Below, piece by piece: positions 17,311-26,481 of a DNA stretch of 64,000 nucleotides (the first letter of the stretch is position 1; each line of letters starts with the position of its first letter). The translations under genes and the position numbers were made by a program. Under the pieces are notes generated by a model that made no database searches, was not told where the DNA came from, and was given only the letters and a program-made list of their open reading frames with translations. This DNA comes from Nostoc commune NIES-4072 (GTDB taxonomy: Bacteria; Cyanobacteriota; Cyanobacteriia; Cyanobacteriales; Nostocaceae). Where the stretch lies: the NCBI RefSeq assembly GCF_003113895.1, contig NZ_BDUD01000001.1, positions 6,500,792 through 6,564,791 on the forward strand. Reading direction: 5' to 3'.

Positions 17311-17973
17311 ATGAGTGAGAGTATGGCGTTTATCGGTGGGGTTGCTGTAGCTGGGCTGGCGGCTCTCGTATTGCTCAAAGGAACAAATACCCCCCTACAG
17401 CCTAACTTTGCTGTTGCTCCGCAAATGCCAGGGACTGTAGTAGCGCCGGGAATACAGCCACAAATGTATCCTTATGGGCCTTATGGGCAACCAATGTATC
17501 CCGGCCAGGTTCAGCCATCGACTGCTCCCAATACTGATCAGCGTTTGGAGATGGAGAAGCTGAACACGCAAATGCAGTTAGAGCGTTTAAAAAACGATAA
17601 TGAACAGCTGAGGGCGCAAAATCAACAACTCCAAGGTCAAGTTCAAAATTTTAATACTCAGCAGCAGTGGCAATTAGCCCAACAGAATAACCAACAAAAA
17701 GTAACAACACTCCAGCCTCAAAATTCTTGGTGGTCTTCACCTGTGCTTTGGGCTGTGGGAGGCGCAACTCTCACTATTGGTGGTGGTGTTGTCGTCGCTG
17801 GTGTATTGGCTTTATTCTCACCTCGGCAGCGTCCAGCCCGTACTGTACAAGTGATTCACCCTTACCAAGGAAATACACCACCCTTGGTTCCAGTCCGTCG
17901 CGCTGAGTTTTTGCCTGCTTCGCGGATGGAAGCAAGACGAGTTGAAGCCCCAGAATACGACGAAATGCACTAA
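17311..17973 (+). CDS. Membrane protein with coiled coil, unknown function
   Basis: 220 residues. A hydrophobic segment at about 5-22 is followed by a Pro/Tyr/Met-rich stretch (PQMYPYGPYGQPMYPGQ), a Gln-rich coiled coil at about 75-125, a second membrane segment at about 148-172 (LWAVGGATLTIGGGVVVAGV) and a basic tail. No enzyme motif is visible. It may tether or organise something at the membrane. It stands alone with about 235 bp upstream and 318 bp downstream free of genes. Not recognised. Confidence 0.7.
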   Translation: MSESMAFIGGVAVAGLAALVLLKGTNTPLQPNFAVAPQMPGTVVAPGIQPQMYPYGPYGQPMYPGQVQPSTAPNTDQRLEMEKLNTQMQLERLKNDNEQLRAQNQQLQGQVQNFNTQQQWQLAQQNNQQKVTTLQPQNSWWSSPVLWAVGGATLTIGGGVVVAGVLALFSPRQRPARTVQVIHPYQGNTPPLVPVRRAEFLPASRMEARRVEAPEYDEMH

Positions 17974-18291
17974 CAGGGAAATATTTGTTAGTAGAAGTAG
18001 CAACTACTACAATTGTGAGTAAGTGTAAATAAAAAATATTGGACAAAAGCATTTAGGTAAAAAGTATACAGGGTAGCACTGTTAAATTCTTACCTAGATG
18101 TTTTGTTTTTATGTAAATTATTATTTAAAAACAGTCGTTTGAAGTTAACACAGATTACCAAAATTGTCAATCTGGAAGGTGGAATGAATTTTTTGGTAAA
18201 TTTTATGATTTGCATGAATGATAGATATAAATGTTGCAAAAGTTACTGATATATTGATGGAAATCTATATTGGTAACAACACTTAGTTTGT
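17974..18291. other. Gene-free AT-rich interval
   Basis: 318 bp between the coiled-coil membrane protein and the PEP-CTERM gene. I see no ORF, strong hairpin or repeat. It presumably contains the promoter of the PEP-CTERM gene. Confidence 0.5.
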
Positions 18292-19002
18292 ATGAAAAGA
18301 CTACATCTGGCTACTGCCACAGCAGCAATTCTTGCTTTGTTAAGCCTTGATACGCAACAGGCAAAGGCTATTACAGTTTTCACTTCACGTACTGATTGGA
18401 ACACTGCTGTATCAGGAAGAGACACATTCAGTGAAGATTTTGAAAGTTTTACTTCTGATACAGAATTCCGAACCACCCCTGTTGACATTGGAGAGTTCAC
18501 ACTCCTTCAAGTAGGAAATGCTCGTGCATTCCGCAACTTGATTGACGTGTCACCTTTCGAGTACGACGACAATAATGGTACAAATCATGCTTCAGTATTT
18601 ACTGATTTTGGGGCTACCAAGGTAGACTTAACTTTAAATACTCCAGTTTTTGGATGGGGAGCAGATTTCTTTGAAGCAAATAGTGGAGAAGGACTGAATT
18701 TAGACCTTGTGTTGGATATAGGTGGAGTTTTAGACACCATTCCAGTAACAGTCAACGATGGCTTCTTTGGGTTTGTTACTAATCCTGTAGAAGACATTCG
18801 TAGGGTGACTTTCATATCACGAACTGAAGATTTAGGAGAAGGAGGAGAAGGTTTCGGATTGGATAACGTGACTGGGGCTATATCTAAGGGACAAACTATA
18901 CCTGAACCTGCTTCTGGATTAGGTTTATTAGCGTTTGGCGCTGTAGGTGTCGGTTCACTACTGAAGCGCAAACAGCAGTACAAAGTTAGAGCGAAAGTCT
19001 AA
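18292..19002 (+). CDS. PEP-CTERM sorting-domain secreted protein
   Basis: 236 residues. A signal peptide (about 1-25, ending QQAKA) and a C-terminal PEP-CTERM signal (IPEPASGLGLL, a hydrophobic helix, then KRKQQ) mark an exported surface protein processed by an exosortase-like system. The middle part is beta-rich and acidic with FSEDFESF and GFGLDNVTG, similar to other cyanobacterial PEP-CTERM proteins of unknown role. A second PEP-CTERM protein lies at 43816. Confidence 0.88.
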   Translation: MKRLHLATATAAILALLSLDTQQAKAITVFTSRTDWNTAVSGRDTFSEDFESFTSDTEFRTTPVDIGEFTLLQVGNARAFRNLIDVSPFEYDDNNGTNHASVFTDFGATKVDLTLNTPVFGWGADFFEANSGEGLNLDLVLDIGGVLDTIPVTVNDGFFGFVTNPVEDIRRVTFISRTEDLGEGGEGFGLDNVTGAISKGQTIPEPASGLGLLAFGAVGVGSLLKRKQQYKVRAKV

Positions 19003-19121
19003 ACCAACAACGTTATCTTCGTGTCTATTGGTAATAAATAAAGGTAATAAAATTATCTATTATTCATTATCAATAGATAGTTAAACAGGATGGTTAATCA
19101 ACCTTGATATTACAAACCGCC

Positions 19122-21032
19122 TTACGGAGTTTCTGTAGCATTACGACTCTCTGTATTAGCTAGTTGGTTAGTATTGGGAAGTTTATCTTGCGTAGTCTTT
19201 TGATTACCTTGATTTCCTAGTTTAGTTAGTGCCTGTTTTGCCAGATTTTCGGCTGCTTGTTTAAATAATGGTTCTATTCTGTTTCGCCAGTATTTAGTAT
19301 TAGGCAATTTTTCTGGATGGTTTCTGTAATCTAGAACTTTATCCCATTTACCATCATCTATTGCTTTGTTGATTTCATTAGATAACGCCTCTGCTTTAGC
19401 CCAATCATCTTGCCACTGGGCAATCATTTTACTCGTCTCTTGGATACCAGAAGCAGCATTTGCCGGAACCGATTTTAAAAGTGCGATCGCTCTAACAATA
19501 TCTCCTGATTCATACTTCTGTCTTGCTTGTTCTATAATATTAGTACTGTTATCAGTAGGCTGCGATCGCTCTGTTTTCCCAGCATCGTCAGTTGACCCCT
19601 TCAACTTTTCTGGTAATGAAGTTACAACATCTCTAGATTTTGCTTTTGCCTTGGAAGTCGGTTGAGTCGCAATCAAACTACTATCATCTACAATCGTAGT
19701 TGCAATACCTTTTTCGCGCAGGCAAGAAGCCCATTCTTGATTATTGGTTATCACATTCGAGCCTACCCAAGCCGAATCACCAGAGTTAAGTTTAACTTCT
19801 ATCCAACCTCGTTTTGTCCGTTTGCCAGTCACCTCGAAACTGGTGTTATCGGCAGCTGTTTGCACAATATCAGAATTTCTCGAACTAGGTTTAGAACGAA
19901 TATTAGAATTTCTGGCGACAATAGCCAAGCATTTATTTGTTAAAGCAGTATCGTTACCTGTAAGATTAAAAGCTAAATTTTTCACTGGAGATACATTTGC
20001 TACCAAAGCAGCTGTACCACCCGCCAATAATATGCCAATTAATATCGGCCATGGGTCGAATTTCTCAGAGTCTTTACGCGCAGGTTTAGCGGGGACAGGA
20101 TTTGCTGGTGCAACTGCAACAGTTTGTAACCGAGATACTTGAGGTTGGGATTTAGCAGTTTGGTAACTAGAATTTTTAGCAGATTCTTGAGGGGTGGAAA
20201 GTGCAGGTACTGGATTAATCACCTCTTTACATGCTTGCAGTGCTTGCGTGGCATTTAGGTAGCGGTCTTTAAAGTGATAACGTACCATCTTAGTCAACAC
20301 TGCCGCTAGTCGAGGGTTCACAGTTACTGAATGACGCCAGATGATTTCCCCCGTTTCTGGGTCTTCTTGCAATTCTGTTGGCGATAATCCTGTTAGTGCT
20401 TGAATGGCAATAATGCCGAGGGAATAGATATCACTGTTGGGACGGGGTTTACCTTGCCCTTGTTCAGTGGGCATATAGCCAGGAGTGCCAATAACTACTG
20501 TAGCAGAGGGTTGTCCACCTGCTATTACCAGTTGTGTACGCAGTTGTTTCACTGCCCCAAAGTCCACTAAAACTAACTTATTATCTAAAGCGCGACGGAT
20601 GATATTATCCGGTTTGATATCGCGGTGAATCACGCCTTGGCGGTGGACGAATTCGAGAATTTCCAGAACTTCTTGTAATAGTTGAATTACTTCGCTTTCA
20701 CTCCAGCGCTTACCAGGTATAAGTTCCTCAGCTAGGGTATGCCCTTCAATATATTCTTGTACTAAATAAAATTCTTGGTTTTCGTCAAAGTACGCCAGCA
20801 GCCTGGGTATTTGGTCATGATTGCCCAGTTTTTCTAAAGTTTCGGCTTCGCTATTGAACAGACGTTTAGCAGTATCAAAAACTCTGGGGTCAGTTCCGGG
20901 TTTGAGGTGCTTGACAACGCAGAGGGGATTGCCGGGCCGCCTAGTATCTTGGGCAATATAGGTTTGACCAAATCCTCCCATTGCGAGGACTCGAATTACT
21001 TGGTAACGATGGTCTAGTAACTTGCCTATCAT
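19122..21032 (-). CDS. Serine/threonine protein kinase with SH3-like domain
   Basis: 636 residues from ATG 21032, which has a GGGGAG ribosome site six bases upstream; a GTG two codons earlier is less likely. The Hanks kinase domain covers about 8-270: glycine loop MGGFGQTY, VIHRDIKPDN catalytic loop, VDFGA metal site and a GTPGYMPTEQ activation end. A membrane helix follows near 325-345 (WPILIGILLAGGTAALV), then an SH3-like domain (NIRSKPSSRNSDIV...GWIEVKL) and a helical C-terminal part. Extracytoplasmic sensing through SH3 is inferred. Confidence 0.92.
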   Translation of the reverse strand: MIGKLLDHRYQVIRVLAMGGFGQTYIAQDTRRPGNPLCVVKHLKPGTDPRVFDTAKRLFNSEAETLEKLGNHDQIPRLLAYFDENQEFYLVQEYIEGHTLAEELIPGKRWSESEVIQLLQEVLEILEFVHRQGVIHRDIKPDNIIRRALDNKLVLVDFGAVKQLRTQLVIAGGQPSATVVIGTPGYMPTEQGQGKPRPNSDIYSLGIIAIQALTGLSPTELQEDPETGEIIWRHSVTVNPRLAAVLTKMVRYHFKDRYLNATQALQACKEVINPVPALSTPQESAKNSSYQTAKSQPQVSRLQTVAVAPANPVPAKPARKDSEKFDPWPILIGILLAGGTAALVANVSPVKNLAFNLTGNDTALTNKCLAIVARNSNIRSKPSSRNSDIVQTAADNTSFEVTGKRTKRGWIEVKLNSGDSAWVGSNVITNNQEWASCLREKGIATTIVDDSSLIATQPTSKAKAKSRDVVTSLPEKLKGSTDDAGKTERSQPTDNSTNIIEQARQKYESGDIVRAIALLKSVPANAASGIQETSKMIAQWQDDWAKAEALSNEINKAIDDGKWDKVLDYRNHPEKLPNTKYWRNRIEPLFKQAAENLAKQALTKLGNQGNQKTTQDKLPNTNQLANTESRNATETP

Positions 21033-21195
21033 GTTCACTCCCCAGAGTTATTACCTAATTTTCCAGCTGGTAATAAATATCTCCAAATTTTCTTCAATGA
21101 AATCCGCTATCTTGAGAAAAGATTTAGATTAAAAACGCAGCTTTTTAATAAACGCAGACTGTTTATTTTTCTTTTAGTGCCCCTGTTTACTACCA

Positions 21196-21684
21196 ATGCC
21201 ACCTAAAATAACAAACTCAGTTGCATGGCAGCAAGCTGAAATCCTCATGCAGCCTGCTTTCATTCGCGTTATCGACAATATCCGCAAGCAGCTTGATGAA
21301 TCTTCCTGGATAGGAACTTACCACGATGTCTTGATTTGGCCGCCTAGCACCACTGATGAAATCAAAGCATTGGTGACTGAGTTGTTGCAAGCAATGGAAA
21401 CTGCAACACCCAAAGAAGCAGATGAAATCAGAGAGACTCTGGCTCGTCTGCCGATGCCCCATCCAGGATATCATCTACGTTTACAGCGTCAACAGCAAGA
21501 AGCAAGTATCGATTTGTGGGAACTGTGTTATCAAGTGTGTTTTCTTGAATACAACCCAGAGAAGGAAAGTGCTGATATAGATACTAGTTTAATCGATGAA
21601 CTCGGTGAAGTCGATTGGCTGCGTTTGGATGCTAAATCCAAGCAGTTAGTTGAGGAGGCGTTTGCTAAATTGCCACAGGATTAA
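21196..21684 (+). CDS. Conserved cyanobacterial hypothetical protein
   Basis: 162 residues, acidic and mainly helical, without signal peptide or membrane segment. It has a WPPS motif (VLIWPPSTTDEIK) and a GYHLRLQRQQ segment. Similar small proteins are present in many cyanobacteria, with no known function as far as I recall. It is divergent from the kinase gene with about 160 bp between starts, so a shared regulatory region is possible. Confidence 0.7.
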   Translation: MPPKITNSVAWQQAEILMQPAFIRVIDNIRKQLDESSWIGTYHDVLIWPPSTTDEIKALVTELLQAMETATPKEADEIRETLARLPMPHPGYHLRLQRQQQEASIDLWELCYQVCFLEYNPEKESADIDTSLIDELGEVDWLRLDAKSKQLVEEAFAKLPQD

Positions 21685-21901
21685 TAAATATAGCAAGGGA
21701 CTGGGGATTGGGGATTGGGTGAAAATTCCTTTTGTGTCTAAGTTTTATCATCTGTTGATGTCCTAATCACCTTAGCTGAAAATTCTGAGGCTATACGAAC
21801 ATAGCCCACCTGTGTGGGTTGATGAGTTAATGCGATCGCTTTTTTAACTTATCTGGAATGTAGAGAGTGATGCTAAGAGAAATTTTAGTGGTCAATCTGA
21901 T

Positions 21902-22192
21902 TTAGCGAGGTCGATTTTCTCGCCCGTGATAGATGCGTAAAATTACAATATCATCCTCAAGAATCACGTAGTGAATTATAAAGCCGTATTTCCCAAAAGA
22001 AACTACAAGTTTTCGTAATCCTGCTATTTCGTCGACAATCGCACCTCGACGGGGATTCTCCTGTAGACTCTCAGCCGAAGAGACAATTGCTTGTACTGCC
22101 CGTGCTGCTGCATCAGCATTATTAAGTTTGATAAAATCGTAATGACGATTTAAGTCATTAATCGCCGTTTGCATCCAAACTATCTGGGACAT
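21902..22192 (-). CDS. ParE/RelE-family toxin of type II toxin-antitoxin system
   Basis: 96 residues. The fold signature is clear: N-terminal IVWMQTAINDLNRHYDFI helices, then the beta-strands ending in IVILRIYHGRENRP. Members either cut mRNA on ribosomes (RelE) or poison gyrase (ParE). Which applies here cannot be told. It overlaps the upstream antitoxin-like gene by 13 bp, giving translational coupling. Confidence 0.88.
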   Translation of the reverse strand: MSQIVWMQTAINDLNRHYDFIKLNNADAAARAVQAIVSSAESLQENPRRGAIVDEIAGLRKLVVSFGKYGFIIHYVILEDDIVILRIYHGRENRPR

Positions 22193-22527
22193 GGACGTTC
22201 TTCATCGGTTCCTAAAGAGTCTGCCCATTCACGCACACGCTCATGTACTACTCCTGCGCCTGTCCTACGGTATACTTCCAGAGCTTGACGGCTTTGCTCA
22301 ACCATTTGGGCTTGGGTCAGTGGCTGAAAATTTAATGTTGTATCTATTTCACCGTAATCAAAGATTTCTTCTATACTTTGAGTAGATTCATAACTGAGTA
22401 ACTGCTCAAAATCTTCTAAGTCTCCATCAGTTACAGTCAACCATGTTTTGAGCAGACTTTTTACCTGTTCCCCTGGCAATGCCTCAAGATGCTCTAAAAT
22501 TTGCTGTTTAATATTGTTGGCTGTCAT
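22180..22527 (-). CDS. Probable antitoxin partner of the ParE/RelE toxin
   Basis: 115 residues, acidic, and larger than usual antitoxins. It lies directly upstream of the toxin and overlaps its start by 13 bp, the standard order for type II systems. The C-terminal part (QMVEQSRQALEVYRRTGAGV...REWADSLGTDEE) resembles the toxin-wrapping tail of antitoxins paired with ParE/RelE proteins in cyanobacteria. The N-terminal part does not show an obvious ribbon-helix-helix or HTH. Assigned mainly from position. Confidence 0.7.
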   Translation of the reverse strand: MTANNIKQQILEHLEALPGEQVKSLLKTWLTVTDGDLEDFEQLLSYESTQSIEEIFDYGEIDTTLNFQPLTQAQMVEQSRQALEVYRRTGAGVVHERVREWADSLGTDEERPCPR

Positions 22528-22728
22528 AAGTATGAGATTTTTAGCGCAATTTCATTAAAATTCCACGTTTCACCAGCATATCTAATTTTAACTTGTTGGT
22601 TTGACGGTGAGCCTTACTGGAATGGATATTTGGGTAACTGGATGGTTGATTTTAGCTTTGCTCCATTAATCTGAATCTTGGAAGTTTTCTTAATCCCGCA
22701 GATAAAAATTGTAAAGCTATGAATTGAT

Positions 22729-23499
22729 ATGTCTTTTATCGATGAAATTAATCCTGTTAACGCATTGATTGTGGGAGCCAGCCAAGGTATTGGTTTGGGT
22801 TTTGTAAAAAAATTGCTACAAGATGATAGAATAGCCAAAGTTTATGCAACTTCTCGTCAACCGGAATCAGCCTCAGATTTAATAGCTCTTGCAGGCGAGA
22901 ATTTTGAGCGATTAGTTTGTTTAAAGATGGATGTTACTGACGAATTGCAGATTGTTGAAGCTGTTAAAAAAATACGTACCCAAGTTGACAAACTGCATTT
23001 GGTAGTCAACTGTGTAGGACTGTTGCATGAAGAAACTTTGCAACCTGAAAAAAGCTTAAGACAGATAAACTCAGAAAATTTGCTGCGCTACTTTCAAATA
23101 AATAGTATTGGTGCTGTCTTACTGGCTAAACATCTATTGCCTTTGTTTCGTCATGGAGAACGCAACGTGTTTGCCACTATTTCTGCTAAATTAGGCAGTA
23201 TTGGCGATAACCAACTTGGTGGATGGTATGGCTATCGCGCTTCTAAAACAGCACTCAATATGTTGATGCGAACTGCGGCAATTGAGTATAAAAGAAGTTG
23301 TCCTAAAACATTAATAGTGACATTGCATCCTGGTACAACTGATACGCAACTTTCCCGTCCTTTCCAGGGAAATGTACCTGCGGAAAAATTATTTACAGTG
23401 GAACGCACTGTTACCCAATTACTGACTGTCATCGAACAGCTTCAAGAAGGGGATAGTGGACAGTTTTTCTCATGGGATGGGAGCAGATTGCCTTGGTAA
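22729..23499 (+). CDS. Short-chain dehydrogenase/reductase (C-factor-like)
   Basis: 256 residues. The NAD(P) motif is VGASQGIG (TGxxxGxG class, with VGA), the substrate loop has NCVGLLHEE, and the catalytic residues are Ser in TISAKLGSIG and Tyr-x-x-x-Lys in YGYRASKTALN. This version is similar to the CsgA/C-factor group of SDRs. Substrate unknown. It is followed after 48 bp by a small hypothetical gene in the same direction. Confidence 0.9.
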   Translation: MSFIDEINPVNALIVGASQGIGLGFVKKLLQDDRIAKVYATSRQPESASDLIALAGENFERLVCLKMDVTDELQIVEAVKKIRTQVDKLHLVVNCVGLLHEETLQPEKSLRQINSENLLRYFQINSIGAVLLAKHLLPLFRHGERNVFATISAKLGSIGDNQLGGWYGYRASKTALNMLMRTAAIEYKRSCPKTLIVTLHPGTTDTQLSRPFQGNVPAEKLFTVERTVTQLLTVIEQLQEGDSGQFFSWDGSRLPW

Positions 23500-23547
23500 C
23501 TACGTTACGCTGAAGAAGCGTGAAATTTACGTTACTTGTAACCATCT

Positions 23548-23871
23548 ATGAAGTTTTTTGTGCCAGCAGCTAAGGATGATATTAAAGCAGAGCAGGTGTA
23601 TAGTGCTTTTGCTCGGTCTGTCAAAGCACCAATAACCGAAAAGCGTATTTGGAAGTTACAGTGGCGTGATAACGAAATTGATATGGAATGCGAGGTAGGT
23701 AAACCTTTACCATCCTCTTATCAAACGGGGAAAGAGCTAGTTATGGCAATCTTTGAGTGCGAAAACCTTTATAAGATTTGTACTCTCACCCGTGGAGGAG
23801 TAAAGGGAGAGCCTATTTTGGCTGGAAAAAACTCTCAATCTTTAGCAACGTATTTTTCAGAAGCTTATTAA
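23548..23871 (+). CDS. Small hypothetical protein
   Basis: 107 residues, soluble, with a start MKFFVPAAKDD and conserved-looking WKLQWRDNEIDMECEVG. No signal peptide, membrane segment or known motif. The gene is in the same direction as the SDR 48 bp upstream and ends 15 bp before the convergent GTPase gene. It may be co-transcribed with the SDR. Not recognised. Confidence 0.65.
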   Translation: MKFFVPAAKDDIKAEQVYSAFARSVKAPITEKRIWKLQWRDNEIDMECEVGKPLPSSYQTGKELVMAIFECENLYKICTLTRGGVKGEPILAGKNSQSLATYFSEAY

Positions 23872-23886
23872 TTCTACGTCTATGCA

Positions 23887-25368
23887 TCACTTTCTGAGTT
23901 TTACCTTGTGGAGTAATTCATCTTTAATGCGGTTGAGAATTGAAGTTTCATCCAGGTTTGCCAAAATCCGATTAATCACTGCTTTTGGCCCATCAGGCCC
24001 CCAAGTCGCACCGTTGGCTAAATAAACTTTGGTAACTTGTCCAATCCCGTAAGAAGAAACACCAGCTACTGCTGCTTGCGTGATTGCCACTGATATATAA
24101 GGGCCAAGGGCAGCACCTGCGGTAGCTGTTGCAGAGATACCAAGTAAAGTTTTTAATCCACTCAAGCCCAAATTTGCTAACAATTCACTAGCACCAATTC
24201 CGCCCATACTCAGGGCAATTTTTTGGAGCAATTGTACAGCCCCGGCTTCGGTCATAGAGAAGCCATAGAGTTTAGACAAACCTAAAATCAGAGCAATATC
24301 AATTACCACACTACTCAGAATATCTACCACAGTTACGGGATTAAGTGCGATCGCTAATGCTTTAGTCATCACAGCCTTCCAAATCAACTGATTGGCATTT
24401 ACTTCCCGAATCATCAGTTTTCGTTCTATCAACTGCTCATTTACGATATCGGCATAAAGCATGGTGTTGAGGGCAACCAAAGCTTTACCCTCACGGTGCA
24501 GAATCTCCAAGATTTTCAGCTTGAGTTCCTCAACTTGGGCATTACCTGTACGCAACTGTATACCTCTAGTACCATCAGGGCGACGAATCGCCGTCTTTAC
24601 CAATGGCGATGCCGCAGCCATGACAATTTCCAAAGGTGTGAGTAATTCCCGCACCCTTTCATCCCGGATTTTGTGATAAATTGCCATCCGGTCTGCTTCT
24701 GGATACTGGTCTACTTTGTTAAATACCAGAATGATCGGTTTACCTGCTTCCCGCAACTGAGAAAGCGCGGCATATTCTAGCTTCGTCATGTCGCCAGATA
24801 TCACAAACAGAATCAAATCCGCTTGTTTGGCAATTTGTTCAGCTAACGCGGCACGAGTTGCACCATCTACTTCGTCTAACCCAGGAGTGTCAATTAATTC
24901 CACCTGGGATTGACCTACGCCAGGGAGAGTAACTCGCAAAGCACGTTCAGTTTCCCCAATCGCTTCTTCACTAATACTCCAATTAACTCTTTGTGCAGCA
25001 CGAGTGACACCATGCAGCGGCCCAGTTTCAAATACTGTTTGCCCAACCAAAGCATTGAGTAACGAAGACTTACCACGTCCCACCATGCCAAAAGCCGCAA
25101 TCTGCACCACCATGCGGTCTAACTTCCCCAGCATGGTTTCCAAATCAGCAATTTCCGTCTCTAACCCGGTTTTTTCTTGGGGGGTGAGGTCGAGATTGGC
25201 TACTAAGTTTCGCAGCGCCGTTTGTGCTTGTTTATAGTTCAGTTCCGTCTGAATGTCTTCAAAACTGAAAATAGCACTATCCAGTTCTTCCTCCCAACTG
25301 AGAGAATTTGCGTCAGTGTTAGCGGAATCACTTTGATAAGGTTCAGGCATGGGTAGTGTGGAAGTCAT
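23887..25368 (-). CDS. Era/dynamin-like GTPase with C-terminal membrane region (DUF697-like)
   Basis: 493 residues. The GTPase domain has G1 GMVGRGKSS (94-102), G3 DTPG (160-163) and G4 NKVD (217-220). After a helical linker, the C-terminal 170 residues are hydrophobic and Gly/Ala-rich (VVDILSSVVIDIALILGL and more), as in GTP-binding DUF697 proteins. Such proteins are membrane-associated, and their role in cyanobacteria is unclear. The start is ATG 25368. The gene's upstream region is filled with ATTTTAG repeats. Confidence 0.88.
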   Translation of the reverse strand: MTSTLPMPEPYQSDSANTDANSLSWEEELDSAIFSFEDIQTELNYKQAQTALRNLVANLDLTPQEKTGLETEIADLETMLGKLDRMVVQIAAFGMVGRGKSSLLNALVGQTVFETGPLHGVTRAAQRVNWSISEEAIGETERALRVTLPGVGQSQVELIDTPGLDEVDGATRAALAEQIAKQADLILFVISGDMTKLEYAALSQLREAGKPIILVFNKVDQYPEADRMAIYHKIRDERVRELLTPLEIVMAAASPLVKTAIRRPDGTRGIQLRTGNAQVEELKLKILEILHREGKALVALNTMLYADIVNEQLIERKLMIREVNANQLIWKAVMTKALAIALNPVTVVDILSSVVIDIALILGLSKLYGFSMTEAGAVQLLQKIALSMGGIGASELLANLGLSGLKTLLGISATATAGAALGPYISVAITQAAVAGVSSYGIGQVTKVYLANGATWGPDGPKAVINRILANLDETSILNRIKDELLHKVKLRK

Positions 25369-25376
25369 ATTAATTT

Positions 25377-25465
25377 TAGATTTTAGATTTTAGATTTTAG
25401 ATTTTAGATTTTAGATTTTAGATTTTAGATTTTAGTTTTTAGTTTTTAGTTTTTAGTTTTTAGAT
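25377..25465. repeat. ATTTTAG heptanucleotide tandem repeat
   Basis: More than ten head-to-tail ATTTTAG/TTTTAGA units that drift to AGTTTTT. This is the classic short tandemly repeated sequence of heterocystous cyanobacteria. It lies directly upstream of the GTPase gene. Confidence 0.95.
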
Positions 25466-25574
25466 TTTAAATACACCCCCTTTACTATCCTAGTTATTTT
25501 TAGGAACGGTTTGGCGAGATGAGGCAGACAAAGGAGACAAGGGGGGATGAGGGGGATGAGGGACAAGAATTAAT

Positions 25575-25632
25575 AACTAATGCTAATGCCTCATGCCCCA
25601 TGCCCAATGCCCAATTCCCAATGCCCAATGAC
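25575..25632. repeat. CCCAATG-type short tandem repeats
   Basis: Repeated CCCCATGCCCAATG heptamer units located before tpiA. Together with the ATTTTAG block they fill most of the 329-bp gap between the GTPase gene and tpiA, which has no other content that I can see. Confidence 0.85.
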
Positions 25633-25697
25633 CAACAAAAAGTCATAAACTGAAAAATGCATCTAAATAACTCGTTAGGATCTTGACTAAATTAACT

Positions 25698-26429
25698 GTG
25701 CGGAAAATCGTTATTGCCGGCAACTGGAAAATGTACAAAACCCAGGCAGAAACCCAAGAGTTTCTCCGAGGATTTCTGCCCCACTTAGAGGAAACCCCCC
25801 AAGGGCGAGAAGTGATATTGTGCCCTCCTTTCACTGATTTAAGCGTTTTGTCCAAGACTTTGCACGGTAGCCTCATCCAACTGGGGGCACAAAATATCCA
25901 TTGGGAAGAATATGGAGCCTATACAGGTGAGATTTCTGGGCCAATGCTGACAGAAAGTGGTGTGCGCTTCGTAATTGTCGGTCATAGTGAACGACGACAA
26001 TACTTTGGTGAAACGGACGCAACCGTTAATTTGCGCCTCCGAACTGCTCAAAGGTTTGGTTTAACACCAATTCTTTGTGTTGGCGAAACTAAACAACAAC
26101 GAGATGCAGGAGAAACTGAATCATTGATTGCTCTTCAACTCGACAAAGGCTTGGTAGATATTGATCAGGATAATTTGGTGATTGCTTATGAACCAATTTG
26201 GGCGATTGGTACTGGTGACACTTGTGAAGCAGTGGAAGCTAATCGAATTATTGGCTTAATTCGTAGCCAGTTGAGTAATCCAAATGTATCAATTCAATAT
26301 GGTGGCTCAGTTAAGCCGAACAATATTGATGAAATTATGGCTCAACCAGAAATTGATGGTGTTTTAGTTGGAGGAGCAAGTTTGGAAGCTGAGAGTTTCG
26401 CTCGAATTGTAAATTTTCAGTCACTGTGA
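25698..26429 (+). CDS. tpiA: Triosephosphate isomerase
   Basis: 243 residues from GTG 25698, which gives the usual cyanobacterial N-terminus [14 protein letters not shown]; a TTG five codons earlier is less likely. It interconverts dihydroxyacetone phosphate and glyceraldehyde-3-phosphate in glycolysis and the Calvin cycle. The catalytic Lys (NWKMYK), His (GHSERR) and Glu ([10 protein letters not shown]) are all present, as is the phosphate loop GGSVKPNN. folP follows after 52 bp in the same direction. Confidence 0.96.
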   Translation: MRKIVIAGNWKMYKTQAETQEFLRGFLPHLEETPQGREVILCPPFTDLSVLSKTLHGSLIQLGAQNIHWEEYGAYTGEISGPMLTESGVRFVIVGHSERRQYFGETDATVNLRLRTAQRFGLTPILCVGETKQQRDAGETESLIALQLDKGLVDIDQDNLVIAYEPIWAIGTGDTCEAVEANRIIGLIRSQLSNPNVSIQYGGSVKPNNIDEIMAQPEIDGVLVGGASLEAESFARIVNFQSL

Positions 26430-26481
26430 TGTGCTTTCTTCTCGTTCCCATGCTCTGCATGGGAATGCCTAATATAGATTT

